DNA of 64,000 nucleotides, from assembly GCA_905331475.1 (NCBI GenBank), contig CAJNYU010004543.1:44715-108714 (forward strand), in the 5' to 3' direction. This document shows positions 1 through 13,536 of the stretch, one piece after another. Both the position numbers and the translations under genes were made by a program. The DNA is from Rotaria socialis. Taxonomy: Eukaryota > Rotifera > Eurotatoria > Philodinida > Philodinidae. Numbering within the stretch: position 1 is the first letter of the stretch; each line of letters starts with the position of its first letter. The notes under the pieces are model-generated. The model was not told where the DNA came from, made no database searches, and was given only the letters and a program-made list of their open reading frames with translations.

Positions 1-511
1 TTCATAACACGATTACTACGACAAAAACGAATAGAAAATAAATTCAAATGAATAAAATCAAGTTTTCGTTTACCTAAATCGAATATCATTATCTTTTAAT
101 TGAACAATATTTTGTAGAGGATTTTTAACTGTTGCTAATTCATCAAGAAAAGCTGGATCTTTTGACATATCTTCACGAAGTGGATCGAAACGATTATAAA
201 TAGCTTCCAAATTTTCATTCGAAAGTATCTTCCCTAAACATATAGAGATGTATTCCATTAAAATTCATCTGCATAACTTCATTTAAATTCATCCTGCCTG
301 CTTTATCGCCCAACTTTTTTATTTGAGCAACTGGATTCACCGTATTTTTTCGTTGTTTCGTTTTTACATCTTTTTGTACCGGTTTTCGTGACCGAATTTC
401 TGTGGCATGACGAATTATAACTGATGATGGATAATATGGGATTATCAACCTTGTTTGTTTAGATGATATTAAAGGCGATAATAGTATACGATTATATCGA
501 AAGAGAGACAT
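1..511 (-). CDS. Predicted mitochondrial protein, 5' part only (gene runs off the left edge)
   Basis: Reading the minus strand, a start at 511 gives an N-terminus rich in Arg/Ser/Leu with few acids (MSLFRYNRILLSPLISS...), the look of a mitochondrial targeting peptide. The frame stops near 215 while an overlapping frame (258-70) continues. A 44-nt GT-AG intron (GTTATG...TTTAG, about 234-277) joins the two cleanly between NLNE and GKILSNENLE. The second exon ends at 75 with a GTAAAC donor, so the gene continues beyond the window. I do not recognise the family; a mitochondrial ribosomal or assembly factor is possible but unproven. The exon structure and targeting peptide are inference. Confidence 0.5.
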
Positions 512-1304
512 TTAAATCTAAACTGATCAAAATGCAAAGTAAATAAATAACATGAGTGTGATTCACTCGACAACGCTTAGAATATTGTGTGTATATTCAG
601 GTAATACTAATGGACGAATAGAAACAAAATGAGATGATATATGATCATGACTACTCTCTCCCTCTGTCGACGACTGAAAGTAAATAGAACGTAAAAGAAA
701 AAGTGAAACTTTATCATGATAGATATGTTGTTGTTTTATCTACGAATGATAGTAAAAAAATGAATTTTATCAATTATTCTCAATGTTTAGTATCTTTCAA
801 GTTGATCTTATATGGATGAGCGATAAAAAATTAGTGAAAAATGTTTTCTTCATCAATTATTATTACTGTCAGGATCAGGATGATTTGTTCAATATATGTA
901 ACATGAGACAGTCTTTCTCTCTAACAAACATTTCGACTAAAGTTACTCAACATTTATTTTTCTATTTACACAACACAATAATAAAAGCATGATAAAAAAA
1001 AAACATGTTGACTGTTTGTGCAGAGTACTTATGTAATGCTCGAGTATTTTTTGCAAATTAAATTGAAAAAATGGAGGAATGTCCAAGAGCTGAGGGAAGA
1101 GAACTACTTTACTTCTATTGTTATTGCTGCAATGACGCATAGAAGTTCGTGCTCGGTACATCATAGTTACTTCTGTTTCTAGATTTTCTGTGTTGCGCTA
1201 CAAATTTTTCGAAACACTCACAGATCATATAACAATTCTTAGGTATTAGAACGCATACCGATTTCTTTTCTTGAACAACACGAAAATTATTTACATTTTT
1301 TCTT
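512..1304. other. Intergenic, no gene recognised
   Basis: About 790 AT-rich bases. The short open frames here (for example 783-992 and 943-1164) lack any family resemblance and look like chance. Confidence 0.5.
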
Positions 1305-3312
1305 TTCATATTTCAGTGCATTTCTAAACACTTGAATACGTCTATGATTTCCTTGCAGTGAGTATTCTGCTATTTCAAGAACTTTTTCACAATATCGAAC
1401 AGCTTCTGAATGTTCACCAGTCTTAGAAAAGAACATTCCAATGTTTAGATAAGAATCAGAAGAATTTGACGAAAGATTATTTTCGTCGATGGCCAATGCT
1501 TCTTGATAATATAGAAGTGCATTCGAGTAGTCATTCATTTTGGCATACACCACAGCAATATTGTTGTAAGAAGTAGCTAAATGAGGATGACTCAAAGGAA
1601 GAGTTTTTTGACGAATTTCCAGTGCTTTATTATGTGATGAAAGTGAATTTGAGTCGTCACCTATCTTATCATACACTGAACCAATGTTGTTGTAAAATGT
1701 AGCTAAATCAGAATGTTTTGAAGGGAGAGTCTTCAGATAGATTTCCAGTGCCCTTTGATACGATAAAAGCGCATTTAGATAGTCACCTATCTTGCCATAG
1801 ACTAAGCCGATGTTGTTATAAGAAGCAGCCAAATTAACACGTGTTGGCGAAAGAATCTGCTGATTGATTTTACAATGGATTGTTGATAATAGGAAATCGC
1901 ATCGTTATATTCACCTTTGCTATCCTTCACCCAGCCGAGTTGGTAATAAATTGATGCTTTTTCGACAGCAGTAGTTTTTTTTTTATCAAGAAGGATCTCA
2001 TCGAGATCTTGGACTTCGTTGAACTGTCCACGTTTAATCAACAACATACCCAAACGATTCCATCCTTTTTCCGAGGATAGGTTTATTTGCGCATTTTTTC
2101 AGTCAGTACTTGAAGATCTGGATCATATATCACTGATGAGTGCTGAGCTGACTTGCCAAAGACCACTGTTATTACCAATTTGTTTCATAGATTCGATGCG
2201 AAAAAGATAGAATGCATAGAAAATAGAATTTCTTCTTCTCCTTTAAAATAACTGATGTCTTTCACGTTGGCAAAAAGCAGTAGTCGATATAGATTGGTTA
2301 ACAGTTATTTCAAAGAGAATACCTACAATAGTTGCAGTTTCTGGATGAACCTATGCAAACGCTAGTTATATTTGTCTATCGAGGCTTGTCGATAGCAAGT
2401 TATTGAACGATAAGAGTCCTAATCTGATTTTAGTCTTCTAATCAAAGACTGTCTGTGAGAGTCCCTGACCACGATAAGCAATAAGTGGCTTCCTGCATGA
2501 ATTCTCAGTCAATTGTTGAGCATGAATTTCGGCAATGTTGTTATTAAGATCTCGAACGAAAGAACCCATAAGTATAATTTGATCTATTTCCATCATGCGC
2601 AGCGATTGGTTGATCATTGAATAAAGAAAACATGGGTACGTATACCACCATATCGCAGTATGCTCGTAGGATTCCTCATCAAGTTTATCGAGAGTTTTCA
2701 ATTCGTTAGTACCGTTTTCGAGAATTCGCCGACAGTGTGAAATAAATTCATTGACATGGATTTTTTGAAAATCTACTATTAACAAGATTTCTTTCAATAG
2801 TTGTGTGTACATAAAGAGTTTATCTAATTCCTGTAGATTTCGGTTGTAGTTCCCATTAGTAATGGGTAAAAAACTAATAGGGACTGAATTTTGATCATAG
2901 TTATATACAGTGTGTTCAACATTTTTACAGGCACCTTTTATTTTAGACCACTGTTTGATCCATTGTTTATGTCGATCTCGGTTTCCACAAAATACACGCT
3001 GACCTGAAAGAGTTTATGTACGATGGGAACCATGGCTTGCCCGTGTGTACCGGGAGCAGTCACAAAGGTATTGTCTTGTTTGAAATTGTTGATAAAATTA
3101 ATGCATTCGCCGACATCCGTAAATGTATTGACCGTGTTGAATATTTCATATAATTTGGATATTGTATGCATACAACAATCTTCATTATTCGGTAGATCAA
3201 TGGTACGATCGAGCCAAACGAGAAAAGATTTCTGAAAATTACGAATATAAGGAATTCATCTTGGTCTGCTACTCAAGATACTCCGGTGTTGCCGTTTTTT
3301 CCATGTTCTCCA
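1305..3312 (-). pseudogene. Decayed mono-ADP-ribosyltransferase / tetratricopeptide-repeat gene
   Basis: The C-terminal half (1287-1832 and 1802-2053 frames) carries kinesin-light-chain-like TPRs of about 42 residues, each with the pattern A-x-YNNIG-x-VY...G-D-x-x-NAL-x-x-xxALEI. Upstream, 2438-2812 encodes the start of an ART catalytic fold, including the Arg-Gly strand (YRGQGLS). The N-terminal part (2938-3235) holds the LDRTIDLPNNED stretch I associate with the bdelloid ART-TPR family. The gene is broken: frame changes near 3240, 2990, 2080 and 1830, and about four in-frame stops between 2240 and 2440, across the region that should hold the rest of the catalytic domain. I call it a pseudogene. 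No intact enzyme can be read. Confidence 0.8.
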
Positions 3313-4428
3313 TAATGTTTAATTAACGATAAAATACACTGAAGTCATCATTTTCTCGAGTTAGCGTTGGTTTAAACTCTGAAACTTTTCGTTTCATTCA
3401 AATGTTCTACTTTGTCCGTAATCGTTTGACGAGTCAAATGAGAAAATAAAACGAATGAGTATGAAGAATTCTAGTTTTCTCACATTATACCATGCTTCAC
3501 ATTCGTACGTTTCTCTTTGCTCATTTCTCCGTTGTCACAAACGAATTCGTACGTAAACGTAGGAGTGTGAATTTATTGTTATTGTTATTATCAACAATAA
3601 CTTTTTTTCTGAAAAAGATCGTGTCTCAGCTCGCTGCATATTTTAGTTGTATCCGTTATACGAGTTTATGCTTTAGAACAAATTTCAAACTTCTATGGTG
3701 CTAATTCGCATGGTATAACGAATATAAACCATGCACTGAGCTTTCAGCAAAAAGAGCTATTTGTTATTTATAACAACAAGATAACAATAACTTCTCACCT
3801 CTACGTAAAAACAAAGCAATTTACAAGGCAATTGCATAAAATTGTGCCAAATCAAATATCTTATCGCTTTTCTGTTAAATTGAGTTTCACGAGCGGAAGA
3901 CGATGAAAATTTAATTTTTGAATTATTCCATTTTTTGCTTATTTACTCTGATGATGAACTTCATGACATTCGAATTCGTAGTCATTCGTGACTAATTGAA
4001 ATTTTATCTTGAACTCCCTCTTACTATCTTTTACCGAAATTCGTCATTTCAATATACTCGGTGGTAGCTATTTGAATTTCTTACCGTCATTGTTATGAAA
4101 TCTGACGTCCGATTGATTAGTTCACAAGAAGAAAATTATTTTTCATTGATACATGAAATAAAAAGGAGTTGATTTCTTTATTTTCAGACATTTATATATA
4201 GATATATATGTATCGCATATACACACATTTCAATTCTGATGAACAAAAGGAAAAAGTTAACTTAACCTACATGCACACAGCGATATACATGAGGAAAAAA
4301 AGAATAGAAGAAAATGGGAAAAAATATCTAAGATATACAAATACACATACACACGTTAAAGAGAAAAAAATGAGAAAGAAACAGATGCATTCGAAAAGAA
4401 TATATTTCAATCATATAAAATCGATTTA
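3313..4428. other. Intergenic, no gene recognised
   Basis: 1.1 kb between the ART-TPR remnant and the 3' end of the kinesin gene. The frames at 3492-3704 and 4208-4615 look spurious. The latter is the antisense of the kinesin last exon and 3' flank. Confidence 0.5.
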
Positions 4429-7400
4429 TTATTGGTTTGAATTAACACGGCTACGTAGTTTATATCGTCGTTTCGGTGTTTGTTTTCTCATCGCTAGAGA
4501 TGACTTTTGTAGAATTGCAATAGGACTAGCCGTTGTTGGTGAGGACGGAGCACATGCGATACCTGCTGAATTAGTCTTTAAATGGTTAATAATACGATTT
4601 GATGCCGATGCTTGAAATAATAATAATAATATGATGTTTAACGAAATTAAAAACTCAAATAATTCTTACGTGGTGTATGTCGAAAAAATGATTGAATACG
4701 TTGAATTGCGGTAGGCTTCGGACTCATCGTACTTTGTATTGATGTTGCAACAACTGAGGGTGGTCGAAGATCAATAATAGGTGATGCTGTTGCTGGAGTA
4801 GTTAATTTAGGTGTCATCATTGGAGAATCAGCACTATTTGATGGTGCCAATGGTCGTTTCTTTAAAATTGATACACTACTCTTCGTTTTAGCCACTAAAA
4901 TGAAAACAATACAACTTTTTTCTGTGGAAGTAAAATTTTTAAATTGAACTTACCATCTTTAACAATAGGTGGTGTTGGTTTGCGTTCTTCTTCCGTCTAA
5001 AATTTATTTTGAAATAAATCATTTTGAAGTCAACACAAAGTAGTATGAAAGCTAAATTGAAATGTTAAACACTTCATGAAAGTTTGACTTCGCACAGCTC
5101 TATTTCTTTTGTCGTTAGTGTTCCAAACATCCTTTCAACAATTTATCTGACCGAAACGAAGACTTACATTCGGCTTTGATAGTACTCGTCGTGTACTAGG
5201 TTTATGCGCGGGACCACTATTGCCTGCAGGTCGATCAGGTGTTCCAAGCTTGGACTTCTTGTTATCTTGTGTTTCCTACGTAAAAGTTAAGGCATTTAAA
5301 AAGGAAAGAAAAGAAATGTAGTGCCACCTCTTCGTGTGCACTTCTTTTCGATCGTAATGTTCGCGTTGCAAGTATTGGTGGCGGTGCTGAAATTGATGGC
5401 GGCGGAGCCACAAGAACTGGTTCATTGTTTTTTGTTTCACGCAATTGAAGTAATTCAACTTGAAGTGTATCATATTTTGAATGTATACTTTTTAAATCGT
5501 GTCTTAGTTGTGTTACTTCTTGAAGGAATTTTTCATTTTGATTTTTTTCGGAAAGAAGTTTTCCATTTAATTGCTCGATTGTTTTATCTTTATGAGCTTT
5601 TTCATGTTTTTCTTGTTCATAATCACGTGTCAAACGATTGATTTCTTCAGTATAATTCGTTTTATCATTGAATTGATTTTGTTCGTATTGACGATTTTGT
5701 TCAATGGTTGTATTATATTCTGTATTTAGAGAATCGAATTTTTGTTGAACGTTTTTTAAACGCGATCTTAATGTATCATTATCGCGATTTGCATTGGCAT
5801 ATTTTTTAAATAGTTCATTAAATTTTTTTTCTAATTCTGCATAATTTTCTTTTGCTTGCTTAAGATGTTCATGTTCAGAAGTGTGTGCTTTACTCAGTGA
5901 CTCAATGTTTTGATTTAACTAAATAAAAATTTTACGGATGTAAAAAAACGGACAAAATTGAAATTTTACTGATTGTTTCTCATTGAATAGTTGTTCCATT
6001 TGATCGCGTTGATGAAGAACGTATTGAACGGTTTGAGTACGTTCCTCACTATTAATTGAGAAAAGAAAATTGCAAAGATCGCCGTAGAAGTACAACTTAC
6101 TGTCGTTCAATGAAAAATAGTCGACGATTTGATGCTTGTTTTTGTAACAGTTCTAGAGCTTTTCTCGTACAATATTTCCAATAATGAATCTAAGAATAAA
6201 TTTTGTTTTACTAGGTCTGTGCTACAGCTTTTAAATATATTGACGATTTCAGAATACGTTCGATTGTGAGAAACCATACGTTGGCATTATCTTAGAAGAA
6301 CGCGGATTTAATATAGAAATCTAGTAATAGGGTACCAAGCATAAGTTCTTTGTGTCTAAGTACGCCGTACTTAGTCTCCACTCAAAATGCATTCATTTAT
6401 TGAAAATTCACTTTCACATATCCTGCAACTGCAAGCGACTCATCGTTTGATAAACTTACCGAATTTGGATCTACTGGTGCACCTGATGCATCAACGGCTA
6501 CAGCTAAAAGAAATTAAAAACTAAATTGAAAAATTCTGTTTATGAGGTCTTTACCTGTTTCTTCTTCAACATCCTCACTATCAACTGTTTGATGATTTTT
6601 CTTTTTTCCTATCGTAGGACCACGTACTCCTTGACCTAATCGTTTAGGACCTTTGATTTTTGATTCTAAGACAACTTTCTTCTGTGCTGGTTCTACGGGT
6701 ACAATAATCGTCTAATAAAAAGAAAACATACTTTTTCACTTGAACTATATAATTAAATAAACATACTTTTTGTGCAAGAGCACTAAATTTTAATAGATCA
6801 TTTGTCTGAGAAATAAATGTAGCACATGGATTAACATTACAACAAATAATCGTTCGTCCACGACCAATAAAAAATGGTCGAAATATACTTGTTAATACAC
6901 TATTTCGATAAGGTAATAACATTTGTTTTCTAAAAATCGAAATTAAGCATTAATCATCAAGTAAACTATTAAAACTTACTTTGCTGTTTGATTTTCATTT
7001 AAAACTCGTATACAATCTTTAAATGTCATTAATGATGTATTGATATTACATGTTTCAGCTAATTGTTTGCCTGTACCAGTCGATGGTTCATTGCCAGCCA
7101 AATCACAAATATCTATAAAGAAAGCGGAAATGCTTTTCTTTAATTTTATTTCGTTTCAATGCAACTTACACATATGACTCATTGTTGGTTCTTCTTCAAA
7201 TTCATCAATATTAATTAATGTAATACAAAGTACAGCATGTGAACGTGATGATGCTTCATTTAAATCTGTTTTTGATGTAGCACGATTTGCGTACCCGAAT
7301 CGAATTGTATCTTCAGCTTCTTTTAAATCAAATACAGGTATTTGTACAAGATCTTTGATTACTGTTGATTCATTATTTTGCATTAAACGTAATGGTTTAC

Positions 7401-8358
7401 GTTTTTTCATTGCACTTGGTTTAATTAGGAGGTCAAATACACTTTCATTATATAATTCAAAAAATGATATCCATATAGAATAATGTTCGTCTATTGTAAG
7501 AATAGAGAATAAAAGATTGAAAAAGAATATTGTTTTTTACCTTCAACTGAATGATCATCAAGAACTGACGGTTGATCTTGAACAATACTTTGTAAACGAG
7601 TGCGCCGCTAAAAGTTTTTTAAAAATAAATAAGAATGGTATATTAAAGAAATCATAATAGACATACATAATCGTCTTTGTCATCTTTAAATATATATTTA
7701 CGATAATTGATTTCATCTTGAAGATTATTCATATTTGTTTGAACTAAATTTTCTAAGCCATCGGGTTTATATAAAACTTTCGTATCAATATTATAGCCAA
7801 TATGTAAAAATATACGTTGTAAACATTGCGGAATAAGACCAGGATCTTTTGGGGTACCAAACATGGTATGAGTTTTACCTAATAATCAAGATATTGCAGA
7901 GAAATATTTCTTTTTACTAATTATTTTCTTACCGCTATTAGTAAGACCAAGTGTACAAAGCAGCCAATTAGAGCCAGTAAATATTTCATCAGTTGATTGT
8001 TCAAGAATTTGTTCGAAAAGTTCTTGTTGTGTACAATTATGATCGAAAATTCTTGTGACCTATGCATATAAAAATCGTTTTTTTTTGCTGAAGAAAAAGC
8101 ATTCTTTGACAAATTCGTTCAAACCTCATATTCATTATAGGATGTTTGTGCTGGTCGAATATTGTTTGTAGCTGTTGGATACAATTTAACAGCAATACGT
8201 TTTTCATCACGAATGCAAAGCATTTGTTGATTTTCGCCACGAGTTATTTCATCGCCAATAAATGGTCGAATACGAACATAAACATTAACAGGTGGTTCAG
8301 CACGACGACCGTTCGTCGGTTCCGTAGGAGTTGCTAGTGCTGTTGTGTCTGTCGACAT
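4429..8358 (-). CDS. KIF20A: Kinesin-6 motor protein (KIF20A/MKLP2-like), 16 exons
   Basis: Plus-end microtubule motor of the kinesin-6 class, known for central-spindle assembly and cytokinesis. Exons (high to low): 8125-8358, 7933-8059, 7667-7878, 7541-7607, 7170-7490, 6980-7112, 6767-6929, 6555-6711, 6460-6503, 6101-6189, 5970-6048, 5328-5918, 5168-5275, 4954-4996, 4670-4894, 4429-4610. They sum to 925 codons in one frame. The motor domain (about residues 25-420) opens with VNVYVRIRPF. The P-loop is TNSGKTHTMFG, split by an intron after TNSG. Kinesin-6 signatures are SIWISFFELYNE, NEASSRSH (switch I) and FFIGRGR...NVNPCA. Switch II reads DLAGNE instead of DLAGSE. A Lys/Glu/Gln-rich coiled coil (about 560-720) and a Ser/Pro/basic tail ending KRRYKLRSR follow. 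The start codon directly follows an acceptor-like TTATCTAG. KIF20A fits better than KIF23 or KIF20B. Confidence 0.88.
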
Positions 8359-8655
8359 CTAGATAATGAGAAAAACAATAGTGAACAAGCTCGAATATAT
8401 ATATATATATATTGAAATGTGCAAACGAAAAAGATACTAAAAGTGAAAATGAAATACACTCGTCCATTTTCATTCTTTACATAATGTACTGCATACAATC
8501 ATTTTCGTTATTCCTCTGCTTGATTGCCGCGATTGTGAATAGAAGGAAAGAACGAAAACAATACGACATCTGTTTGATAGATATAACTGAATGCTAGCGT
8601 TTCCTCTCGGCGCCTATAATTAAATTTCACAAGTATTTTTTTTTCGTCAATTAAA

Positions 8656-10409
8656 ATGAATGATCGATGGCCCGATTCATTATCTAATATTGTTCCTTGT
8701 TGTCGAAATATTAATTTACCAGTACGATTATCGAAATTAAATTCTCATACTTCACTAAGATGTTTCGAGAAACAATTTATTGAACAACTGCATAGTAGGC
8801 ATGAGCCAATGATCTCAGTAGAAGAACAACGGCTAACGAGAAAAATGAATCTACCTAGTATTCAATGCAAATCTAATCATACAGTACGATCTAATAGTTA
8901 TTTTTGTAAATACATTTTTTATTAAACATGAATGACTTATTTAACATATCAATAGGATAAATGTTATGCAGGTAATCGGAAGAAGTTTTTAATGATAAAA
9001 AATTATCTTCTATTGTTATTATTAGAATACAATATAAATAGTTTTCGAAAAGGATTCGGTCTATTGAAAGATATTCGATATGAAAAAATCGAACCTGGCA
9101 AACCATCATTAATGATTCATTCAGGAAATTTTCAAAAAAGTCAAATTGATAGTTTCACAGCTACTAATCATGCACTCAAGGAACTTGCTGAAATAGAATT
9201 AAGAAAGCGTTTTGCTCTTGTTTATTCAGAAACATGTATCTATATTATCGGAGGTATAAAATGGATTGAAAAAAACAACATGAACTATGCTTTCTATGAG
9301 TAATAATTTCGATTATCATAAATAGGTTATATTTTCGATCCTGAAATTCCAATAAGAAAAAAACCTTTAAAGTAATTACGTTTTTATAGTTCATAATTGA
9401 AATTAGAAAATATCAATTTAGTGATTATAAATATGATTTTCAAACACGTAAATTAATTTCTACTCAAGCATTACCGAACGGAGCAAGTCATTGAAATTGT
9501 TGTCTATTTTATAATTCAATATATATATATATATTTTTTTTCTCCTCTATCAAACTTTGATAGGCTATCGGTTTTGGATTGTGTACTGATGAGAATTGTA
9601 TTTATACAGGTAGATATAATAACCATAGAGGCAATAGGATGACTTTCAGAAAACGTTTCAGTGGGTGGAAGTGATATTTACAATAGACCATTAAGTGATT
9701 GCTATTTTTTAACTATCAACCATGCGAATGAAACATGGGCAAAACTGCCTAATCTTCCAGTAAAAATTCTCTAGAAGATTTGCAACAAACGTATAACATA
9801 CTCTCACATAGGCGCCTACAAGTGGACCCGGACTTGGTGCATACAATGGTGTATTACATTGTATTGGAGGTAATTATAAATGTTCTGATAAAAAAGAAAA
9901 AACATTTGTTCTATTTCGAAGGGTTTGATATACTTGCTAGTCAATCTATTGCTCATGGTGAATATCTTATGCTTGATTACCGACAAGACAAACAATGGCA
10001 ATATGGGCCTGAATTAAGTGTAATTCGTGTTCGTCCTATAGTTTTTATTGATACAAATTCTTCCATTAATAACCATAATGTTTATGTTGCTGGTGGTTTT
10101 AATATCAATCCAAACAGTTACAAACCATATATTGTACCTGATCTACAACTATTTAATCGAGCCATTCAATCGTGGCAATATGTAACAACGATTCCCGATT
10201 TAGAATTAACACATGAATTATCATTTGAACATAACAAATTGCATGTCAGTGAAATAATTGAAGTAGCTGATAAAATACCAGAAACAAATACTTTATATAC
10301 TTTTGACCTTGAAAAACTTATTTGGACAGATACGAAAAATAATATCGCTAATAATAGAATACAAGAAATTAAACATCAGCAGAATACTGAGGTTATCTAT
10401 TTCATCTAG
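8656..10409 (+). pseudogene. Degenerate kelch-repeat gene
   Basis: Kelch blades are recognisable in pieces: CIYIIGG near 9240, VSGGSDIYN...CYFLTINHANETWAKLPNLP near 9660-9760, and NNHNVYVAGGFN...LQLFNRAIQSWQYV in 9960-10200. A leading exon at 8656-8905 (no recognised domain) may splice to 9030 via a TTATTAG acceptor, giving the FGLLKDIRYEKIEPGKPSL stretch. Between 9300 and 9950 the blades lie in different frames with stop codons (TGA after NGASH near 9493, TAG near 9772), and no short introns repair all of them. I favour a decayed gene, though unrecognised introns remain possible. The final frame 9950-10409 is the best preserved part. Confidence 0.55.
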
Positions 10410-11327
10410 ATTCGTTATTAATTCACTAAAAACTAGTAAATTATGTAGATCAATAGATCAAATTTTTTGCCAACGCCGAAAACAGCAACATTAGAGTTTG
10501 TTCTATCATTTGAACTTAGTTATTCGTCAAGTCTTTGAGGAGTATTATTTTTTTAGATTGCCAAACGCAAAAACACAGAATAGGCATTGATAAATAATTT
10601 GAAATGGATCAAAGCAAAGTAAAATATTTCTCCTAACGCAAACATATATTTTTCACGATTGACGAAATTAGATGCCGATGAATAGCAAACATGAAGATAC
10701 ACCAATATCTCTGTCTCCTAATTCATCACCATTGAACAGATCATAATTAGACCAATTGGCGTAGCGGTCATGACTTTCATATTTTTTAATACTTCAAATA
10801 TTATTTCTTTTTTAAATAAATTATTACAAAAAAATATAGTCAGTCTGACATCATCCATCGGCGTAAATAATATCCTTGATCTTTAAACTTTTTTGAGGAA
10901 AAAAATTCATTATGAAATAGAATATCCTATGAATTATTAAATACTATTGATTGATGAATTGTGCATACAAACGTAAGCGGTCAATTGCGTGTTTAATTAA
11001 ATTGAATACATAAAAAGTCCTATTTCATGAATCACAGGAGAATAAATTCCCGAAGATAAAACTATCCTTTGTCGCCTTCTTGACTTTCTACTACTATCGA
11101 ACTAATTATGAGATAAATACTCAATATTTCATGTTACTTTTGACATATTCATAGAGATATATGTAAGCGAGAATTTGCATGTCTCCACCTGATTTTACTA
11201 TAATATGTATCACACCAAAAAAAGCAAGAATATAGTATATAGAGAAATTAAAGAAGAAGTTTATTTGTCAACTGTTTCCTTTTAGCATTATCATTCGCCT
11301 TTAAATATCATTATTTTGTATAATAAC
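10410..11327. other. Intergenic, no gene recognised
   Basis: AT-rich spacer with no supported coding or RNA feature. Confidence 0.5.
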
Positions 11328-12018
11328 ATGCAAAATATATGGAGTACGTGTATTAGTTTGAAATATTCAAACAATTGTCTTTATTTGTTTTTTAGTTTTC
11401 ATTTATTTGATTACAGTAACATCGATTCCAATAATAGAGTCCTTTGTGCCGATTAGTAATGATCAACGTGAAAATAATTCTGATGATTTAGAACAAATTC
11501 TATCTGTACCGGATTATTCATCTTCACGATCGGATTCTTTATCGGCGGTAGAAAAGGAAAATGCTCCTGAATGTTTATCGAAAATTTCTCTTTCGGAAGC
11601 GTTTAATCGTAATCGACGAGCATCAATATCTCGTCCTTATTTTTATCATTGGCGAGCAGCTCGTGAAAATAATCGGCCAACCTCGAAAAATGTACTGCCA
11701 TTTTCATCTCGTTTAGGTAAACGAGCATATGAAGATAAACAAAAACAGGATATCGTTATTAATAAACAACAAACTGAAAGAGATAATGAATTCAATGATG
11801 TTCTTGCGTTCCTTCTTGGCTATTTGACAGGAAAAAATATTGATATTACTTATGAAGATTCAACAAAAATTTGTTTAACACAATCTATTGATAATGGCAT
11901 GATACAAGAAATTCTCGGTAAATTCTATAATAGCCAATGTCAACCAAATAAAGAACTAACACAAGAACGACAATTAACGGGAAAAGGTTCTGTTTGGTTT
12001 TGTTCTCGACTTGATTAA
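11328..12018 (+). CDS. Hypothetical Ser/Asn-rich protein
   Basis: A long open frame runs 11407-12018 but has no usable ATG near its beginning. A small first exon at 11328-11343 (MQNIW) with a GTACGT donor, spliced to an acceptor GATTACAG at 11416, gives an in-frame start (MQNIWITSIPIIESF...). The protein would be about 205 residues: an acidic, Ser-rich N-terminus (SVPDYSSSRSDS), a basic middle (NRNRRASISRPYFYHWRAARE), and a hydrophobic-Gly stretch LAFLLGYLTGK. No family recognised. The exon model is inference, but the codon pattern of the long exon looks coding. Confidence 0.5.
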
Positions 12019-13536
12019 TCAAAAAAGAGCTTTTTTTGCCGCTTGTATTTGGAATAAAATGAATAAATACATCCTTATAAGTTCTCTATTTATTAATCTT
12101 TGGATTTCATTGAATTACAATAGGATAAATGACAGAAGGGGAAAAAACGTGCAGATGATGAAAAATATTGATTCATTTCAAGCACATCAATGCTTTGATT
12201 ACTTTTATAGTTGATTTGATGAGAATAAAAGAAAACGGCAGTTCGCAGAATAAATAAGATTAAATTACTTTTTTACTAATGAATACGATCAAATAATCTT
12301 AAAATTGTCGAAAGCTGAAATTTTTATCCAGAGTAAGTTAATATTTCTAATTTTACAACATTCTCTATAAACGATTAATTAAAAGCGAAATGAAACTCTA
12401 CGAGATATAACATAGTCTAGATGATTATATAATTAAAGTAGTCTGTTTTTTTTTGTTCAATATCAAGGACTTCAAGCATAATTTAAAGTTAGGATAATAC
12501 TCTTGAAAATAAATTTTTGACAATTTCTTTTATTATTTCAAGAACAATTGCTTTCGGAATACAAAATTTATTCACGGTATTATTAGCTCTGTTATTTAAT
12601 TCCGAGCTTCCGCTGGTGCAAAGTCAGCTCAACAGAAAGAAAAAACCTTGCATTCTGAAAATAGAACGATGTCGATCTCACAATAAAAATGAACTCTGCA
12701 TAACTGATATTACTTGGAGTCCTCGATTATTTCACCAAAAAAGTAGTTAAATCTAATCATACTAGCCAAATTTTTATCCTCAGTAAAAGGTCTCTTTTGA
12801 AACGCTTTGAATTATATTCTAATAAACAGTGGGAAGTTTTAACGAAAGACTGAAAAAAATTCGAAGATTTTACTTCACACTTGTAGATTATATTTTATAA
12901 TTTTTTACTGAAATATTTTACAAATATTCTAGAACACATAGGTTAGAAGTTCTCAATTGTATAAACTTTTATATTAGTTTTTTTTTTTGTTGTCCTGTTA
13001 ACCGACTGATGTTTGTTGAATGATTGCAAAAAGTAAAAGAACCCCATTTGGCTACAGTGTACATTTCCAAGAAGAAAAAAAAGTGTACCGAAGTTTATCG
13101 ATTATAGAAGTGCGTTCTTTCCTTTTTTTGTTTTGTTTTATGAAAGTCACGGTTTCGATGAAATTAATATCATGACTTTCGTCATAACGTTTGAGCTGAT
13201 TTTAAACTACGAAATATGACGTTGACTGTATCAAAGCGCCATTGTGGATGGATGTCGTTACCAACAGAATAGAAGAACAGAGGCTGCTGCTTAGTAATCA
13301 TCATATCCAATGACCGATCATCTCTGATTTTTGGAAGAATTTAATGTTTTTTCGTCGTGCATTTATGAAAATGCTAAAAATAAATATCTATTTCACTTTT
13401 ATGGTATCCGTTTAACGAAATGAGTTTAATTCTTATGTTTCTTTTCTTTTCCTTTTACAACGATATCTGGTATGTTCTAGATAACACGCAACATTGCGTG
13501 ACATATTTTGTTAAAGAGAACTTATTCATTATTGAA
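12019..13536. other. Intergenic, no gene recognised
   Basis: 1.5 kb, AT-rich, with poly-T runs. The frames at 12011-12214 and 12517-12750 have no family resemblance. The region probably includes the NSUN7 promoter, but no motif can be defended. Confidence 0.45.

Noticed and set aside
4208-4615. 135-aa plus-strand open frame
   Set aside because: It is the antisense of the last kinesin exon (4429-4610) plus 3' flank; the minus strand explains it fully.
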